Assembly: GCA_030637025.1 (NCBI GenBank)
Contig: DAOVVV010000015.1
Span: forward strand, 1-57,080
Direction of reading: 5' to 3'
Length of the DNA stretch: 57,080 nt
DNA from: JAGLHV01 sp023143305 [NCBI: Clostridia bacterium]
GTDB taxonomy: Bacteria > CBDUZB01 > JAGLHV01
Position 1 is the first letter of the stretch, and every line of letters starts with the position of its first letter. Shown here piece by piece: positions 25,713 to 35,253 of the stretch. A model generated the notes under the pieces. That model searched no databases. It saw only the letters and a program-made list of their open reading frames with translations, and had not been told where the DNA came from. The position numbers were made by a program, and so were the translations under genes.

Positions 25713-26354
25713 CTACTTGTTAAATAAAGAAACCGGCACAATTGTTTTCCCCCCCAACGCATCCCTATATACATCTTTTTCCCGGTCAAAATAAAAAGGG
25801 ATACCCACCATTTTGGAAGAAACAATTTTAATTTTATAATTAATCTTAATCAAAGGAACAATTTTTTCGTTTTCTAAAGACAAAAAAATTAATTCGACTA
25901 AATCTTCCGCTTCCGGCCTGGATAAAAAACATTTTTGCATCGGATAGAAATCAGAGCTTAAATTATATTCAGGGCAAAAACGCATAAACAAATTGGAGGT
26001 CCGGTTAATATAACCAAAATCATCCGTTCCCCACAGTCCTACTACATGATATTGCCATAAACCTTGTTTATTTTGGGATAAAGAAAACTGAGAAAACCTT
26101 TCCTGTTTCAATCCGGCAAAAAATTCAATATCTACCAGAAAAGACCAAAAAGGGAAAAAAAGATATTCCTCTTTTTCTTTTTCAATTACCGGGACAGCAA
26201 ACTCTACAGAAAGCACTTCCAGCTCACCTTCTTTTAGATATAGCGCCGTCTTACAATTATTACAATAATAAACCTGTTCCCCTTCCACAGCTTGCAGTTC
26301 AATACCACACTGAGAACATTTTAAAGGAATAATACAAATATTTTGTTTTTTCAT
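25713..26354 (-). CDS. Soluble zinc-ribbon protein of the SPFH cluster
   Basis: A 213-residue protein beginning with a zinc ribbon (CSQCG then CNNC, 20 residues apart). It has no membrane segment. The rest is beta-rich with several aromatic segments (FFPFWSF, GIPFYFD). The N-terminal pattern is shared with the next two genes, so the three look like distant paralogues. ATG at 26354 follows GGTGA by eight bases; a TTG at 26381 would overlap the upstream gene. Function is unknown. Its place beside an SPFH protein suggests a membrane-stress or protein-quality role. Confidence 0.6.
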   Translation of the reverse strand: MKKQNICIIPLKCSQCGIELQAVEGEQVYYCNNCKTALYLKEGELEVLSVEFAVPVIEKEKEEYLFFPFWSFLVDIEFFAGLKQERFSQFSLSQNKQGLWQYHVVGLWGTDDFGYINRTSNLFMRFCPEYNLSSDFYPMQKCFLSRPEAEDLVELIFLSLENEKIVPLIKINYKIKIVSSKMVGIPFYFDREKDVYRDALGGKTIVPVSLFNK

Positions 26355-26361
26355 AAATCTG

Positions 26362-27492
26362 TCACCACTTTTTGCTTCCAAAATTAAAAAAACCTTTTCC
26401 CCACTCTTGTGCTAAAGTACCAACATCAGCCCAGATATTTCTTGCCGGGGCATATCCCGCATCCACACGTAACCCATTTTTTACTACTACCTCATCCGAA
26501 AAACGAAAAGACTTAACCCCCGCTTTAAAATAACCAAATAAAATAGATCCTAACAAAAACAAACCAAAAACAAACCACCCTCTCATTAGCAATAAAGCGT
26601 TTATTAAATTACCGGGTTGCTGAATAAGACTGGTTAATAGAAAATTAATTACGGCAATTACAATCAAAAAATTAACTACCCGATAATGAGAATTTCCGGG
26701 AAAATGGGCATAAACAATTTTTTCCTCCACTCCATCCATCGAAACTAAATATCTCGCTCCTTTATAATCATATCTTATTATCCATAAAGGATAATAAATC
26801 AACATTTTTTTAGTAGAAATTTTTTTAACCATTTGAAAAAAATTTGAGGTGGACCTCTTTAAAGGAAGGTTTCCCAGCAATAATTTTTCTTTTTTCTCCA
26901 AAATAGATTCCGCGGGAATAGTCACATCAAAGACCATTGCCTCCGCTTGTAGTTTCTCCTCCTCTAAAACTTTTAATCCCCTTTTTAAACTATTTTGCGA
27001 TATTTTAATATATTCACTTCCAAAATCAGTTATTCCACAAGCAGGAACAATCCATTCTCCGAAACGTAAAATAGGTTTTGCTTCCCGCCTTGAAACACTT
27101 TTAGTCCCTCCTTTAAATCCATAATTATCCATAGCATAATAACAGTTCCCGCCATAATAACTGCGCCTCTTATATTCTTTTTTCATAAAACGCCAGCCGA
27201 TTGCTTTAAAAGACAATTTCCAAAGCGGAATATATACTAACTTAACACTTTTCACCTTACTTAACCCAATATCATTAGCCGTATCATCCCGGTCAAACCA
27301 TTTTTTTACTCTCAAAACTGCTTTAGATTTATTTACCAGCGGAGAAATATATAATTTACTTACTCCTTCACCGCCTTTAATTAATAAACAAGAGGAACAA
27401 GCACTGCACCCTATAATCTGCTGCCCTTCTTTTATTTTCAAAGAATAACCACACTGGGGACAATTTAAAGTAATTACTACCATTTCTTTCAT
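26362..27492 (-). CDS. Membrane-anchored zinc-ribbon protein of the SPFH cluster
   Basis: A 376-residue protein. The N-terminal zinc ribbon has CPQCG and, 17 residues on, CSAC, with a further Cys two residues later. A long soluble middle part follows (FGEWIVPACGITDFG). Two hydrophobic helices lie near the C terminus (around NFLIVIAVINFLL and WFVFGLFLLGSIL), then a soluble tail. It starts two bases after the previous stop codon. The layout recalls the YdjG-type proteins of the Bacillus YdjI/PspA membrane-stress module. I know no biochemical function. Confidence 0.6.
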   Translation of the reverse strand: MKEMVVITLNCPQCGYSLKIKEGQQIIGCSACSSCLLIKGGEGVSKLYISPLVNKSKAVLRVKKWFDRDDTANDIGLSKVKSVKLVYIPLWKLSFKAIGWRFMKKEYKRRSYYGGNCYYAMDNYGFKGGTKSVSRREAKPILRFGEWIVPACGITDFGSEYIKISQNSLKRGLKVLEEEKLQAEAMVFDVTIPAESILEKKEKLLLGNLPLKRSTSNFFQMVKKISTKKMLIYYPLWIIRYDYKGARYLVSMDGVEEKIVYAHFPGNSHYRVVNFLIVIAVINFLLTSLIQQPGNLINALLLMRGWFVFGLFLLGSILFGYFKAGVKSFRFSDEVVVKNGLRVDAGYAPARNIWADVGTLAQEWGKGFFNFGSKKW

Positions 27493-27494
27493 TG

Positions 27495-28253
27495 TTACCC
27501 TTTCTTGCTGAGGAAATACCGTAATAATAAATATAAAGGAAAAGCAGAAATAAAATAGACAAATGCTTTAGTCAATAAATTTTTAACCATTAATCCTTCC
27601 ATAAAAAAAATCATACAGATTATCCCTACTGCCCAAAAAAATTCGGATTCGATTTTTTCCAAAGAAACATGGGGAAAAGAATTAGCAAAAACCTTTCCTC
27701 CGACGGCATCAATTAAAACCGTAAATCGCCCTTTTTCTCCGGCATATCTATATTGACATAAAAAAAACGGAAGATGCAAAAGCATAGCTTGGGAAAAATC
27801 CCCTTTTTTAATCTCCTTTTCCATATTTTTTTTAATCGCTTCATAAGCAATACTGGGCACTACTATTTTTTTATCTTTTATATCTTTATTCTCAGGATCG
27901 AAAAAATTTAATTTACCGGCAGGGGGAATAACAACTTTTTCAATTTCATCAATTGCCGTCGGAGCAGCAAGTTTAAGGCTTGTCTCTTCTTTTTTCCCTT
28001 TTAATAACCAGAAAGGAAAATAAAAAATTTCTTTTTTTTCTATTTTAATTCTTTTTTTCAAGTTTCTTCTCTTCAGGAAAGCAGAAAGGATTAATTTTAA
28101 ATCTTCCTTGATTATTTTAGAAGATAAATAATAATGAAAAATCACCTTAGAGGAATCTAAATATAAAGAAGAACCACAGTAAGTACAAGTAAAAAATATT
28201 TCATTAGGTTTTATTTTTAGTTCGGCTCCGCACTGATTACATTTAACTTGCAT
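27495..28253 (-). CDS. Membrane-anchored zinc-ribbon protein of the SPFH cluster
   Basis: A 252-residue protein. CNQCG and CTYCG at the N terminus form a zinc ribbon. A beta-rich middle (FYFPFWLLKG, VVIPPAGKLNFFDP) precedes two hydrophobic helices at the C terminus. It resembles the next gene downstream in domain order. It is the first of three zinc-ribbon genes transcribed together, and is separated from the SPFH gene by a repeat element. Confidence 0.6.
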   Translation of the reverse strand: MQVKCNQCGAELKIKPNEIFFTCTYCGSSLYLDSSKVIFHYYLSSKIIKEDLKLILSAFLKRRNLKKRIKIEKKEIFYFPFWLLKGKKEETSLKLAAPTAIDEIEKVVIPPAGKLNFFDPENKDIKDKKIVVPSIAYEAIKKNMEKEIKKGDFSQAMLLHLPFFLCQYRYAGEKGRFTVLIDAVGGKVFANSFPHVSLEKIESEFFWAVGIICMIFFMEGLMVKNLLTKAFVYFISAFPLYLLLRYFLSKKG

Positions 28254-28392
28254 AAAATATCTCTCTTTTCCAATACATTAACACCCGGTTTCTTCCGGAA
28301 AAACAACTACTTATTCACGCTAAAAATAAATAGGTTCTTTCGTAAATAAAAATCTGAAATAATGCAAATATAAATATTAAAAAAATTAGAAA

Positions 28393-28637
28393 AATAAAGG
28401 CTAAATATGTTTTGAACGACTTAGCAAGTTTTAGCGAAAATAAGCATTTGCAAACCGCATTTTTTAAAACCTCAATTTAATCAATTTAAACTTCCAAATC
28501 ATATATCTGTTGTCTTTATTCCGTTGTCTATGGACTATCGACTATGGACTATCGACTGTGGACTATGGACTATTTTGTTTTTGCGTGCCCGAAGGGTAAA
28601 ATTACGCGTTTAGAGAGAAACATATTTTGCCTTTATT
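28393..28637. repeat. Inverted-repeat element (family C), long copy
   Basis: Left end AATAAAGGCTAAATATGTTT and right end AAACATATTTTGCCTTTATT are inverted repeats of about 20 bp. Internal blocks match the copy at 16398-16561. Between them sits a run of 14-bp units of the type TATGGACTATCGAC (28529-28573) absent from the other copy. It fills most of the 394-bp gap between the zinc-ribbon and SPFH genes. No coding capacity. Confidence 0.6.
28529..28573. repeat. 14-bp tandem repeat
   Basis: About three units of TATGGACTATCGAC with small changes, inside the family-C element. It looks like slippage or a simple-sequence expansion; no role is inferred. Confidence 0.5.
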
Positions 28638-28647
28638 AAACCACATC

Positions 28648-29694
28648 TTACAATTTCTTACCGCATTCAGGACAAAATTTAACCTCTGAAGGAATAGTAT
28701 TCTTACATTCCGGACAGGTTTTTGTTGCTTCGTGAACTAATTTTTCTCCGCAATTAGAACAAAACTTTGCCCCGGCAGCCATAGTCACCTGGCATTTAGT
28801 ACATTTTATTGTTGCACCCTTGGGAAGAGAAGTATTTCCCTGCATTGACTGCATAATCATCCCGGGTAACATCATTCCCATTCCTGCTCCTAAACCCATA
28901 CCCATTCCTGCTCCGGCAGTTCCTCCTCCTTCTGCTCGTCCTTTAGCTGCTTCTTCTATTGCCCGGGCTGCTTTAAATTGCATATATCCTTTCAGGCCCC
29001 CTACTGCTTCCAGGCCGCTTCTTTCATCAATAACTTCCTGAACTTTATCGGGCACAGTAATTGACCCAATGATAAAATCAACCAATTCCACCCCGTATTT
29101 AGCAAAATCATCCTTGACTCTTGTTTTCATTCCAACGGCTAATTCATCATAATATTGGGGAAGATCAAATATTGTTTTCAAATTTTCTCCTAAAAGGTCA
29201 TTTAATCTGCCTACTATTATTTCCCTAAAAAAATCCTCCAATAGTCCGGAATTATAACTACCCTGAGTTCCTACAATCTTATTTACAAAAAGTTGAGCAT
29301 CGGTAATTCTGGTGGAAAACATCCCAAATCCGCGTAGTCTAACCATTTTCAGCTCTGAATCATGAAAAACAACAGGTTCTTTTGTCCCCCATTTCATATT
29401 TATAAAAACTTTTTCACTAACAAAATACACTTCTGCCCTAAAAGGACTGGTAAAACCATAAGGTAAACTTAAAACCCGGGTAATAATGGGAATGTTTTCA
29501 GTCGTTAAAACATGCCGGCCCGGTCCAAAGGTATCTAACGCTTTTCCGTCACGAAAAAATACTGCTTTTTGATTTTCCCGAACAATAAGCTGGGCACCCA
29601 TTTTGATATCTCCGGAACCATGCTCTGGAAGACGATGCACCATTTCTTGCCCCGTTTCATCTAAAAATTCCAAAACTTCAATTAAAATCCCCAT
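28648..29694 (-). CDS. SPFH-domain protein with C-terminal zinc ribbons (YdjI-like)
   Basis: A 348-residue protein. The first 240 residues form an SPFH (stomatin/flotillin-type) domain of the virion-core-like YdjI branch ([16 protein letters not shown] and [10 protein letters not shown]). A Gly/Met-rich linker (about 250-285) leads to two zinc ribbons (CTKC/CSNCG and CPEC/CPECG). No transmembrane helix is seen. In Bacillus the YdjI protein works with PspA and a zinc-ribbon membrane protein at stressed membranes. Here three zinc-ribbon genes lie downstream and a coiled-coil gene upstream. Good family match; role inferred from context. Confidence 0.8.
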   Translation of the reverse strand: MGILIEVLEFLDETGQEMVHRLPEHGSGDIKMGAQLIVRENQKAVFFRDGKALDTFGPGRHVLTTENIPIITRVLSLPYGFTSPFRAEVYFVSEKVFINMKWGTKEPVVFHDSELKMVRLRGFGMFSTRITDAQLFVNKIVGTQGSYNSGLLEDFFREIIVGRLNDLLGENLKTIFDLPQYYDELAVGMKTRVKDDFAKYGVELVDFIIGSITVPDKVQEVIDERSGLEAVGGLKGYMQFKAARAIEEAAKGRAEGGGTAGAGMGMGLGAGMGMMLPGMIMQSMQGNTSLPKGATIKCTKCQVTMAAGAKFCSNCGEKLVHEATKTCPECKNTIPSEVKFCPECGKKL

Positions 29695-29729
29695 TTTAGT
29701 TTCCTCCTTATTATTTCTATGCTATAGAC

Positions 29730-29884
29730 TTCTGCAAAATATCCTTTTTACCTGTATTGCCTGCCCGCTCCGCCTTAGGCGAATAAGGAGGGTCATTCCT
29801 GCAAAAGCAGGAATCTATTGATATTTAAGAACATTATAGATTCCGCATCAAGTGCGGAATGACAGAATGTGTTATTTTGCAGAA
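29730..29884. repeat. Inverted-repeat element (family A), second copy
   Basis: Ends TTCTGCAAAAT and ATTTTGCAGAA match the element at 6658-6925. Here GATTCCGCA and TGCGGAAT lie close together, forming an intact hairpin. A GC-rich palindrome around CTCCGCCTTAGGCG is present that the other copy lacks. It lies between the coiled-coil gene and the SPFH gene. Confidence 0.6.
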
Positions 29885-29902
29885 CTCTATTTTTATGCTC
29901 TT

Positions 29903-30403
29903 TTAAGTGATGATTCCTTTTTCTCTTTCAGAAAAAATATCATCTAAATTTTCGATTTTTTCCGAAAGTAAAGAAATCTTTTCTTCTGTCGCGTCTTCTT
30001 TTACTGCCTCTATCATTTTTTTCAATTCTTCAACTTTCTCTATTAATGAATAATCAAATCGACAAATATCATCCAATTTTTCAGCATCAATCTTAACCTG
30101 ATCAAAAAAACCGCTATATCCATAATTAGCAAAGCGAATTTTATCCGCTATTTTTTCCATTTTTTTAGTCAATCGATCAATCCTATCTATTCCTGATAAC
30201 TGTTGTTTTTCTACCCTCTCCGAAGCAATTTGAGCTATCGATTCTTTCCCTTGATTGAGTTGTTTAGATAGAAAATCACGAATTAATTTATCTGCATCCC
30301 GCCTTCTTTCTCTATCTTTATATCCCCCATAACCCGGTATCTTTTCAGTAAGAACCTGCCACTTATTCCGTTCATTTTCCATTTTTCCTGTAAAATTATC
30401 CAT
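29903..30403 (-). CDS. Coiled-coil protein of the SPFH cluster
   Basis: A 166-residue, highly charged, helical protein with no membrane segment. The N-terminal part has GYGGYKDRERRRDADKLIRD, a segment I have seen in genes beside YdjI-like SPFH genes. The rest is a coiled coil with many Lys and Glu. It is not PspA by sequence, but could play a comparable scaffold role. A GGAGGG site precedes the ATG. Function unknown. Confidence 0.6.
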   Translation of the reverse strand: MDNFTGKMENERNKWQVLTEKIPGYGGYKDRERRRDADKLIRDFLSKQLNQGKESIAQIASERVEKQQLSGIDRIDRLTKKMEKIADKIRFANYGYSGFFDQVKIDAEKLDDICRFDYSLIEKVEELKKMIEAVKEDATEEKISLLSEKIENLDDIFSEREKGIIT

Positions 30404-30456
30404 AAACCCTCCTATTTTATTCTCTATTAAAAAAACAATTTTCTTTCTTATGGAAA

Positions 30457-31248
30457 TCAGGAACTACTTTTTTCTTTTTTAGAAATTCTTTTTATACTTA
30501 ATGCTTTACCTGTTTTTTCATTTATCTCTATAACTACTCCCTCAAAAATAGGCCCTTCCCGGGCTACTTCAAAACGAATAGGTAAACTAGTCAAATATCT
30601 TTTTAAAATTATTTCTTTCTTTACTCCGATTACCGAATCACTGGGACCGGTCATACCTACATCGGTAAGATATGCTGTTCCCTGTGGTAAAATTTTTTCA
30701 TCGGCAGTAGCAACATGGGTATGTGTCCCAATAACCGCACTCACTTTACCATCAAGATACAAGCCAAAACATAATTTTTCTGAAGTTGCCTCAGCATGAA
30801 AATCAACAAAAACAATAGGGGTTTGCGCTTTTATTTCTTCGATAATAGCATCACTCTTTCGAAAAGGACAATCTATGTTAGCCATAAAAACCCGCCCCAT
30901 AAGACTTATTACTCCGATTTTCACTCCTTTAAAGCTGGGAACATATACATTAAAACCTTTACCGGGAACATTCGGCGGATAGTTTGCCGGACGAAGTATT
31001 CGGGGATGACCTATAATTTCAAAAACCTCTTTGCGGTCCCAGGTATGATTTCCCAAAGTAATAACATCCACCCCCATAAAAAATATTTCCTCGGCAACTC
31101 TGGGAGTAATGCCAAATCCACCGGCTGAGTTCTCTGCATTAACAATGGTAAAATCTATTTGTTCCTCTTTTTTTATTTGAGGCAATAACTCTTTTAATAT
31201 CTTTCTTCCCACTTCACCCACAATATCAGCAATAAACAATAATTTCAT
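30457..31248 (-). CDS. ymdB: YmdB-family metallophosphoesterase
   Basis: A 263-residue calcineurin-like phosphoesterase. FIADIVGEVGRK, NAENSAGGFG, LGNHTWD, VDFHAEATSEK and GTHTHVATADE give the metal ligands. Family members hydrolyse 2',3'-cyclic nucleotides in vitro. ymdB next to rny is a common pairing, and in Bacillus the two affect RNA turnover together. The reading is confident; the substrate here is not known. Confidence 0.9.
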   Translation of the reverse strand: MKLLFIADIVGEVGRKILKELLPQIKKEEQIDFTIVNAENSAGGFGITPRVAEEIFFMGVDVITLGNHTWDRKEVFEIIGHPRILRPANYPPNVPGKGFNVYVPSFKGVKIGVISLMGRVFMANIDCPFRKSDAIIEEIKAQTPIVFVDFHAEATSEKLCFGLYLDGKVSAVIGTHTHVATADEKILPQGTAYLTDVGMTGPSDSVIGVKKEIILKRYLTSLPIRFEVAREGPIFEGVVIEINEKTGKALSIKRISKKEKSSS

Positions 31249-31363
31249 TAATTTACCCTTTTAAATTTTAAAATACCCTGCTCTGGCAAATACAAACATA
31301 CAGGAACTATCTTTTAAATATATTCCTGTTCTATTTTGAATAAAGTAAAACCCTATTTAGATA

Positions 31364-32923
31364 TTATTTAGCTAATTCCACTGCCCGTATTTCTCTAATA
31401 ACAGTAACTTTTATCTGTCCGGGATATTCTAATTCCTGTTCAATCTTCTTAGCAACATCCCTGGCTAATTGGGCTGCGTTATTATCATCTATATCTTCCG
31501 GTTCAACTATAATTCTTAATTCTCTACCCGCTTGAATTGCATAACTTTTTTCTACTCCCTGGAATCCATTAGCTATTCCTTCTAACTTTTCCAGTCTTTT
31601 TAAATAGCGTTCTAAACTTTCCCTTCTTACTCCGGGACGCGCAGCAGAAATTGCATCTGCTGCCTGAAGTAATACTGCTTCTACACTTTGTGGTTCTTCT
31701 CCCCCTTCATGATGAGATAAAATAGCATTAACCATTTTATCTCCTTCATTAAATCTTTTAGCTAAATCCGCACCTATTTGAGGGTGAGACCCTTCCACCT
31801 CATGATCCACAGCTTTTCCAACATCATGCAGAAGCCCGGCGCGTTTGCTAAAAGTAATATCCACCCCTATTTCTGCTGCTAAAACAGTCATAATACGGGC
31901 TACTTCTTTGGAATGTTGTAAAACATTTTGACCATAACTGGTTCGATATTTTAATCTACCTATTAGTCTTACCAGCTCCGGATGAAGACCCACTATCCCT
32001 AACTCAAAAACCGTTTGCTCTCCCACTTCTTTTAAATAAACCTCCATCTCCTTACTTACCTTATTTACAACTTCTTCGATGCGGGTAGGATGAATTCTTC
32101 CATCGCTAATCAATCTTTCTAAAGCTACCCTGGCTATTTCCCTTCTTACTCCGTCAAATGCAGATAAAGTAATCGCCTCCGGAGTATCATCAACTATTAA
32201 ATCAACACCTGTAATCGTTTCAAAAGCACGAATATTTCTCCCTTCCCTACCTATAATTCTACCTTTCATTTCATCGCTGGATAAAGAAACCGTTGATACC
32301 GTAATATCCGCGGTATGCTCTGCAGCACATCTTTGAATAGACAAACTAATTATCTCTTTTGCTTTTTTACTAGCTATTTCCCGTGTTTCTTCTTCCATTC
32401 TCTTTATTAACACAGCTGATTCGTATTTCAGCGTTTCCTCCATCTTTTGCAGGAGAAGTTTCTTCGCTTCTTCACAACTCATCTTAGCCAATCGTTCTAA
32501 TACCTTCTTTTGTTCTTCATTCTGTCTGCTTATCCTTTGCTCTTTTTCCCGAAGCTGTTTATCCTGGTTAAGCAAATATTTCTCTTTTACTATAACCTCT
32601 TTTTCTTTCCTGTCTGAAATATCCATTTTTTTATCCAGGTTTTGTTCTTTTTGAATTAATCTTTTTTCTGCATTATTCAATTCTACCCGGCGACTACGTG
32701 TTTCTTTATCAAATTCTATCCGAAGTCGATGTCTTTCTTCTTTTATCTCTAAAAAACCCTCTTTCTTCTTTGTTTCTGCTTCTCTAACAGCCTCTTCTAA
32801 AATTCTTTTAGATTCTTTTTCTGAAAGATTAATATTAAACTTAATATAAATTAGCCTTAATAAATAACCTAAAAGTGTCCCTAAAAAAAGGCTACCAATT
32901 GTCCATAAACTAAACTTATTCAT
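31364..32923 (-). CDS. rny: Ribonuclease Y
   Basis: A 519-residue membrane-anchored endoribonuclease that initiates mRNA decay. An N-terminal transmembrane helix (about 7-25) is followed by a long coiled coil (30-200), a KH domain (GRIIGREGRNIRAFE) and an HD domain (HSKEVARIM, LLHDVGKAVDHE). The length is normal for the family. It is followed by ymdB. Confidence 0.96.
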   Translation of the reverse strand: MNKFSLWTIGSLFLGTLLGYLLRLIYIKFNINLSEKESKRILEEAVREAETKKKEGFLEIKEERHRLRIEFDKETRSRRVELNNAEKRLIQKEQNLDKKMDISDRKEKEVIVKEKYLLNQDKQLREKEQRISRQNEEQKKVLERLAKMSCEEAKKLLLQKMEETLKYESAVLIKRMEEETREIASKKAKEIISLSIQRCAAEHTADITVSTVSLSSDEMKGRIIGREGRNIRAFETITGVDLIVDDTPEAITLSAFDGVRREIARVALERLISDGRIHPTRIEEVVNKVSKEMEVYLKEVGEQTVFELGIVGLHPELVRLIGRLKYRTSYGQNVLQHSKEVARIMTVLAAEIGVDITFSKRAGLLHDVGKAVDHEVEGSHPQIGADLAKRFNEGDKMVNAILSHHEGGEEPQSVEAVLLQAADAISAARPGVRRESLERYLKRLEKLEGIANGFQGVEKSYAIQAGRELRIIVEPEDIDDNNAAQLARDVAKKIEQELEYPGQIKVTVIREIRAVELAK

Positions 32924-32949
32924 AATTCGCCCCTTTCTATCTTATTTTA

Positions 32950-33585
32950 TTAATTTATTATCCTACTACATTCTTTCCTTTCAATTACTTCTCCGGCAAC
33001 TTTTTTAGCCCTAATTACTCTTTTTTCGGTAATTACTAAATTCATGTTTATATCATGTTTCCTGTTAAAGGGAATTTTATCTATTACCTGAAATTCATAG
33101 GCTAAACCAACTCTGGAAACTTCTTTTCTCAATTTTTTTAAAAACCGATCATAATATCCATAACCAAACCCTATCCTTTGCCTCCGAGAGTCAAAAACTA
33201 TTCCCGGAATAACTACCATTTCAATATTATTTTTATTAAACTTTTTTATTGAAGGCTTTTTTATCTCCATTATTCCAAATATTCCTTTCTTTAATTGTTT
33301 TTTATAAGTTTTACTCACCTGGAAAACTTCCATCTCCCCTTGCCGGTCTACTATTACAGGCAACACTATCTTTTTCCCCATATTTAAGGCAGCATTTATC
33401 ATTTCTTCCGTTACTACTTCCCCTTCAAAACTAAAATAAAACATAACAACTTTTGCTTCTTTAAATTCCGGTAAAGTAAATAATCTTTGAGCTATTTTCT
33501 TGCTTTTTTCTTCTCTTTCCTCCAATGAAAGATTTTTTCTTAATTTTCTGAATTTGTTCCTTAAATTATTCTTATCTATTTTCAT
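32950..33585 (-). CDS. fau: 5-formyltetrahydrofolate cyclo-ligase
   Basis: A 211-residue enzyme that converts 5-formyl-THF to 5,10-methenyl-THF with ATP. FYFSFEGEV, the PVIVDRQGEM region and the GFGYGYYDRFL motif are typical. The start overlaps the rarA stop by 14 bases. In many bacteria this gene neighbours zapA and the 6S RNA gene; here rarA lies between. Confidence 0.92.
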   Translation of the reverse strand: MKIDKNNLRNKFRKLRKNLSLEEREEKSKKIAQRLFTLPEFKEAKVVMFYFSFEGEVVTEEMINAALNMGKKIVLPVIVDRQGEMEVFQVSKTYKKQLKKGIFGIMEIKKPSIKKFNKNNIEMVVIPGIVFDSRRQRIGFGYGYYDRFLKKLRKEVSRVGLAYEFQVIDKIPFNRKHDINMNLVITEKRVIRAKKVAGEVIERKECSRIIN

Positions 33586-34888
33586 TCTTTTCCATCAAAC
33601 TAATCAACCGTTTTTTTATTTTCGATTCGTATCCTTCTTCTGTCGGATTATAATAATTTCTTTTTTCCGGTAAATATTCCTGTTGTACATAATGCCCGGT
33701 AAATTCATGTGGATATTTATAGTCTTTTCCGTGTCCAAACTTTCCCGAATGAGCATCTTTTAAATGAACAGGAACCTTCATTATTTTACCTTCCTCTATA
33801 TCTTTCAAAGCTGCTTCTATTCCTAAATAAGATGCATTGCTTTTAGGTGCACAGGCAATATAAATAGCTGCTTGCGCCAAAGGAATTTTTGCCTCGGGCA
33901 TACCTACTAATTCACTAATCTTTAAAGCAGCCGCCGCTACACATATAGCCTGCGGATCTGCGTTTCCTACATCTTCTGAAGCACAAATAGCAATTCTCCT
34001 GGCAATAAACCTGGGATCTTCTCCGGCATAAATCATTTTAGCCAGCCAATATAAAGCAGCATCAGGATCAGAACCCCTCATACTTTTAATAAAAGCTGAA
34101 ATTGTATCAAAATGTTCATCTTCTTTTTTATCATACAGAAGAACTTTTTTTTGAATAGATTCTTCACTCACTGAAAGACTAAAATTAATCACATTTTTTT
34201 TATCCGGGAGTGTACTAATTACCCCCAATTCCAACGCATTTAGTGCCTTTCGCGCATCACCTCCTATAGCTCCGATTAAATGTTTAAGAGCTTCTTTTTC
34301 CACATTTATTTTATACTTACCCAATCCCCGATTAAAATCAATCATTGCTTTTGTTAAAATAGTTTCTATTTCTTTTTCGTTCAGGGATTTAAATTCAAAC
34401 ACTACCGATCGGGAAATCAAAGCAGAATTTAAATAAAAACAAGGATTATGAGTGGTAATACCTATTAAAACAATTATTCCTTTCTCTACATTAGGAAGGA
34501 GGGCATCTTGTTGTGTTTTATTAAAATGATGAATTTCTTCAATCAACAGTATAGTTTTTTTATTATTTTGCACCCTTCTCTGGTAAGCATTTTTTATTTC
34601 TCTGCGCAAATCAGCTACTCCACAAGTTACTGCATTTAAAGAAACAAAATTACTACTTGTCCTTTTAGCAATAACATTAGCCAACGCTGATTTCCCACAG
34701 CCGGAAGGGCCGTAAAAAATTAAGGAACTAATCCTATCTGTTTCAATAAGCCTACGCAAAAGTTTATTTTCTCCCAATATATGCCCCTGGCCAACAAACT
34801 CGCTTAAACTTTCAGGGCACATACGTAAAGCTAAAGGCATATCCTGATTATTTATTCGTTGATGAAACAAATCCATTTTATTCCCCAA
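33572..34888 (-). CDS. rarA: Replication-associated recombination protein RarA (MgsA)
   Basis: A 438-residue AAA+ ATPase that acts at stalled forks. Walker A is GPSGCGKS. The Walker B region reads LLIEEIHHFNKTQQDALLP, with Glu where most RarA proteins have Asp, and GITTHNP replaces the common GATTENP. The C-terminal tetramerisation part (SEDVGNADPQA, KSNASYLG, GHGKDYKYPH) is intact. Despite the changes the frame is open to full length. Confidence 0.93.
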   Translation of the reverse strand: MGNKMDLFHQRINNQDMPLALRMCPESLSEFVGQGHILGENKLLRRLIETDRISSLIFYGPSGCGKSALANVIAKRTSSNFVSLNAVTCGVADLRREIKNAYQRRVQNNKKTILLIEEIHHFNKTQQDALLPNVEKGIIVLIGITTHNPCFYLNSALISRSVVFEFKSLNEKEIETILTKAMIDFNRGLGKYKINVEKEALKHLIGAIGGDARKALNALELGVISTLPDKKNVINFSLSVSEESIQKKVLLYDKKEDEHFDTISAFIKSMRGSDPDAALYWLAKMIYAGEDPRFIARRIAICASEDVGNADPQAICVAAAALKISELVGMPEAKIPLAQAAIYIACAPKSNASYLGIEAALKDIEEGKIMKVPVHLKDAHSGKFGHGKDYKYPHEFTGHYVQQEYLPEKRNYYNPTEEGYESKIKKRLISLMEKNENR

Positions 34889-34964
34889 TTTATTTCTGTT
34901 TCAAAGATATTTTAATCTACGCTCTTAATTGACATTTCTTATTTAACTTTAATTTATTGGTTAT

Positions 34965-35140
34965 TAAATAAAAAACCCCCGCGCATGCCGTGTGTGTAGC
35001 CTTTTGAAGCCCAAATACCAAGTGGGTATTCCGTTTCTGTAACCAAGATTACAGAAAACCGACAAATTCCCTGATTTTAGGCTTGTAGGCTCAAAATGAT
35101 CAACACATCACTAACATCGCAGGGACAACTAAAAAGGTCT
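34965..35140 (-). ncRNA. ssrS: 6S RNA (SsrS)
   Basis: The minus strand can fold as a long rod. CCCTGCG-ATG near 35124-35115 pairs with CAT-G-CGCGGGG near 34988-34977, closing the molecule. AGCCT and AGCC pair with GGCT and AGGCT further in. The open region between matches the 6S bubble. A T-run follows the last stem (GGGGGTTTTTT). A promoter TTGAGA-17-TAAAAT sits just upstream. The gene lies beside zapA and near fau, the usual place of ssrS. The RNA mimics an open promoter and binds RNA polymerase in stationary phase. Ends are approximate. Confidence 0.75.
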
Positions 35141-35146
35141 CTAATT

Positions 35147-35175
35147 ATTTTAACAAAATCTCAAAACTTTCTCAA
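35147..35175 (-). promoter_or_regulatory. 6S RNA promoter
   Basis: On the minus strand TTGAGA (35170-35175), 17 bp, then TAAAAT (35147-35152). The start is expected near 35140. This agrees with the predicted 5' end of the 6S RNA. Confidence 0.65.
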
Positions 35176-35253
35176 ATTAAAATACCTTTTACTAAACCCC
35201 CACTAGAAAAAATTCAATTTTCTTCCCGATTCACACCACAAAAACAAAAATAT

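Noticed and set aside
28529-28573. Possible small CRISPR-like array
   Set aside because: The 14-bp units are directly adjacent with no spacers, and no cas genes are present.
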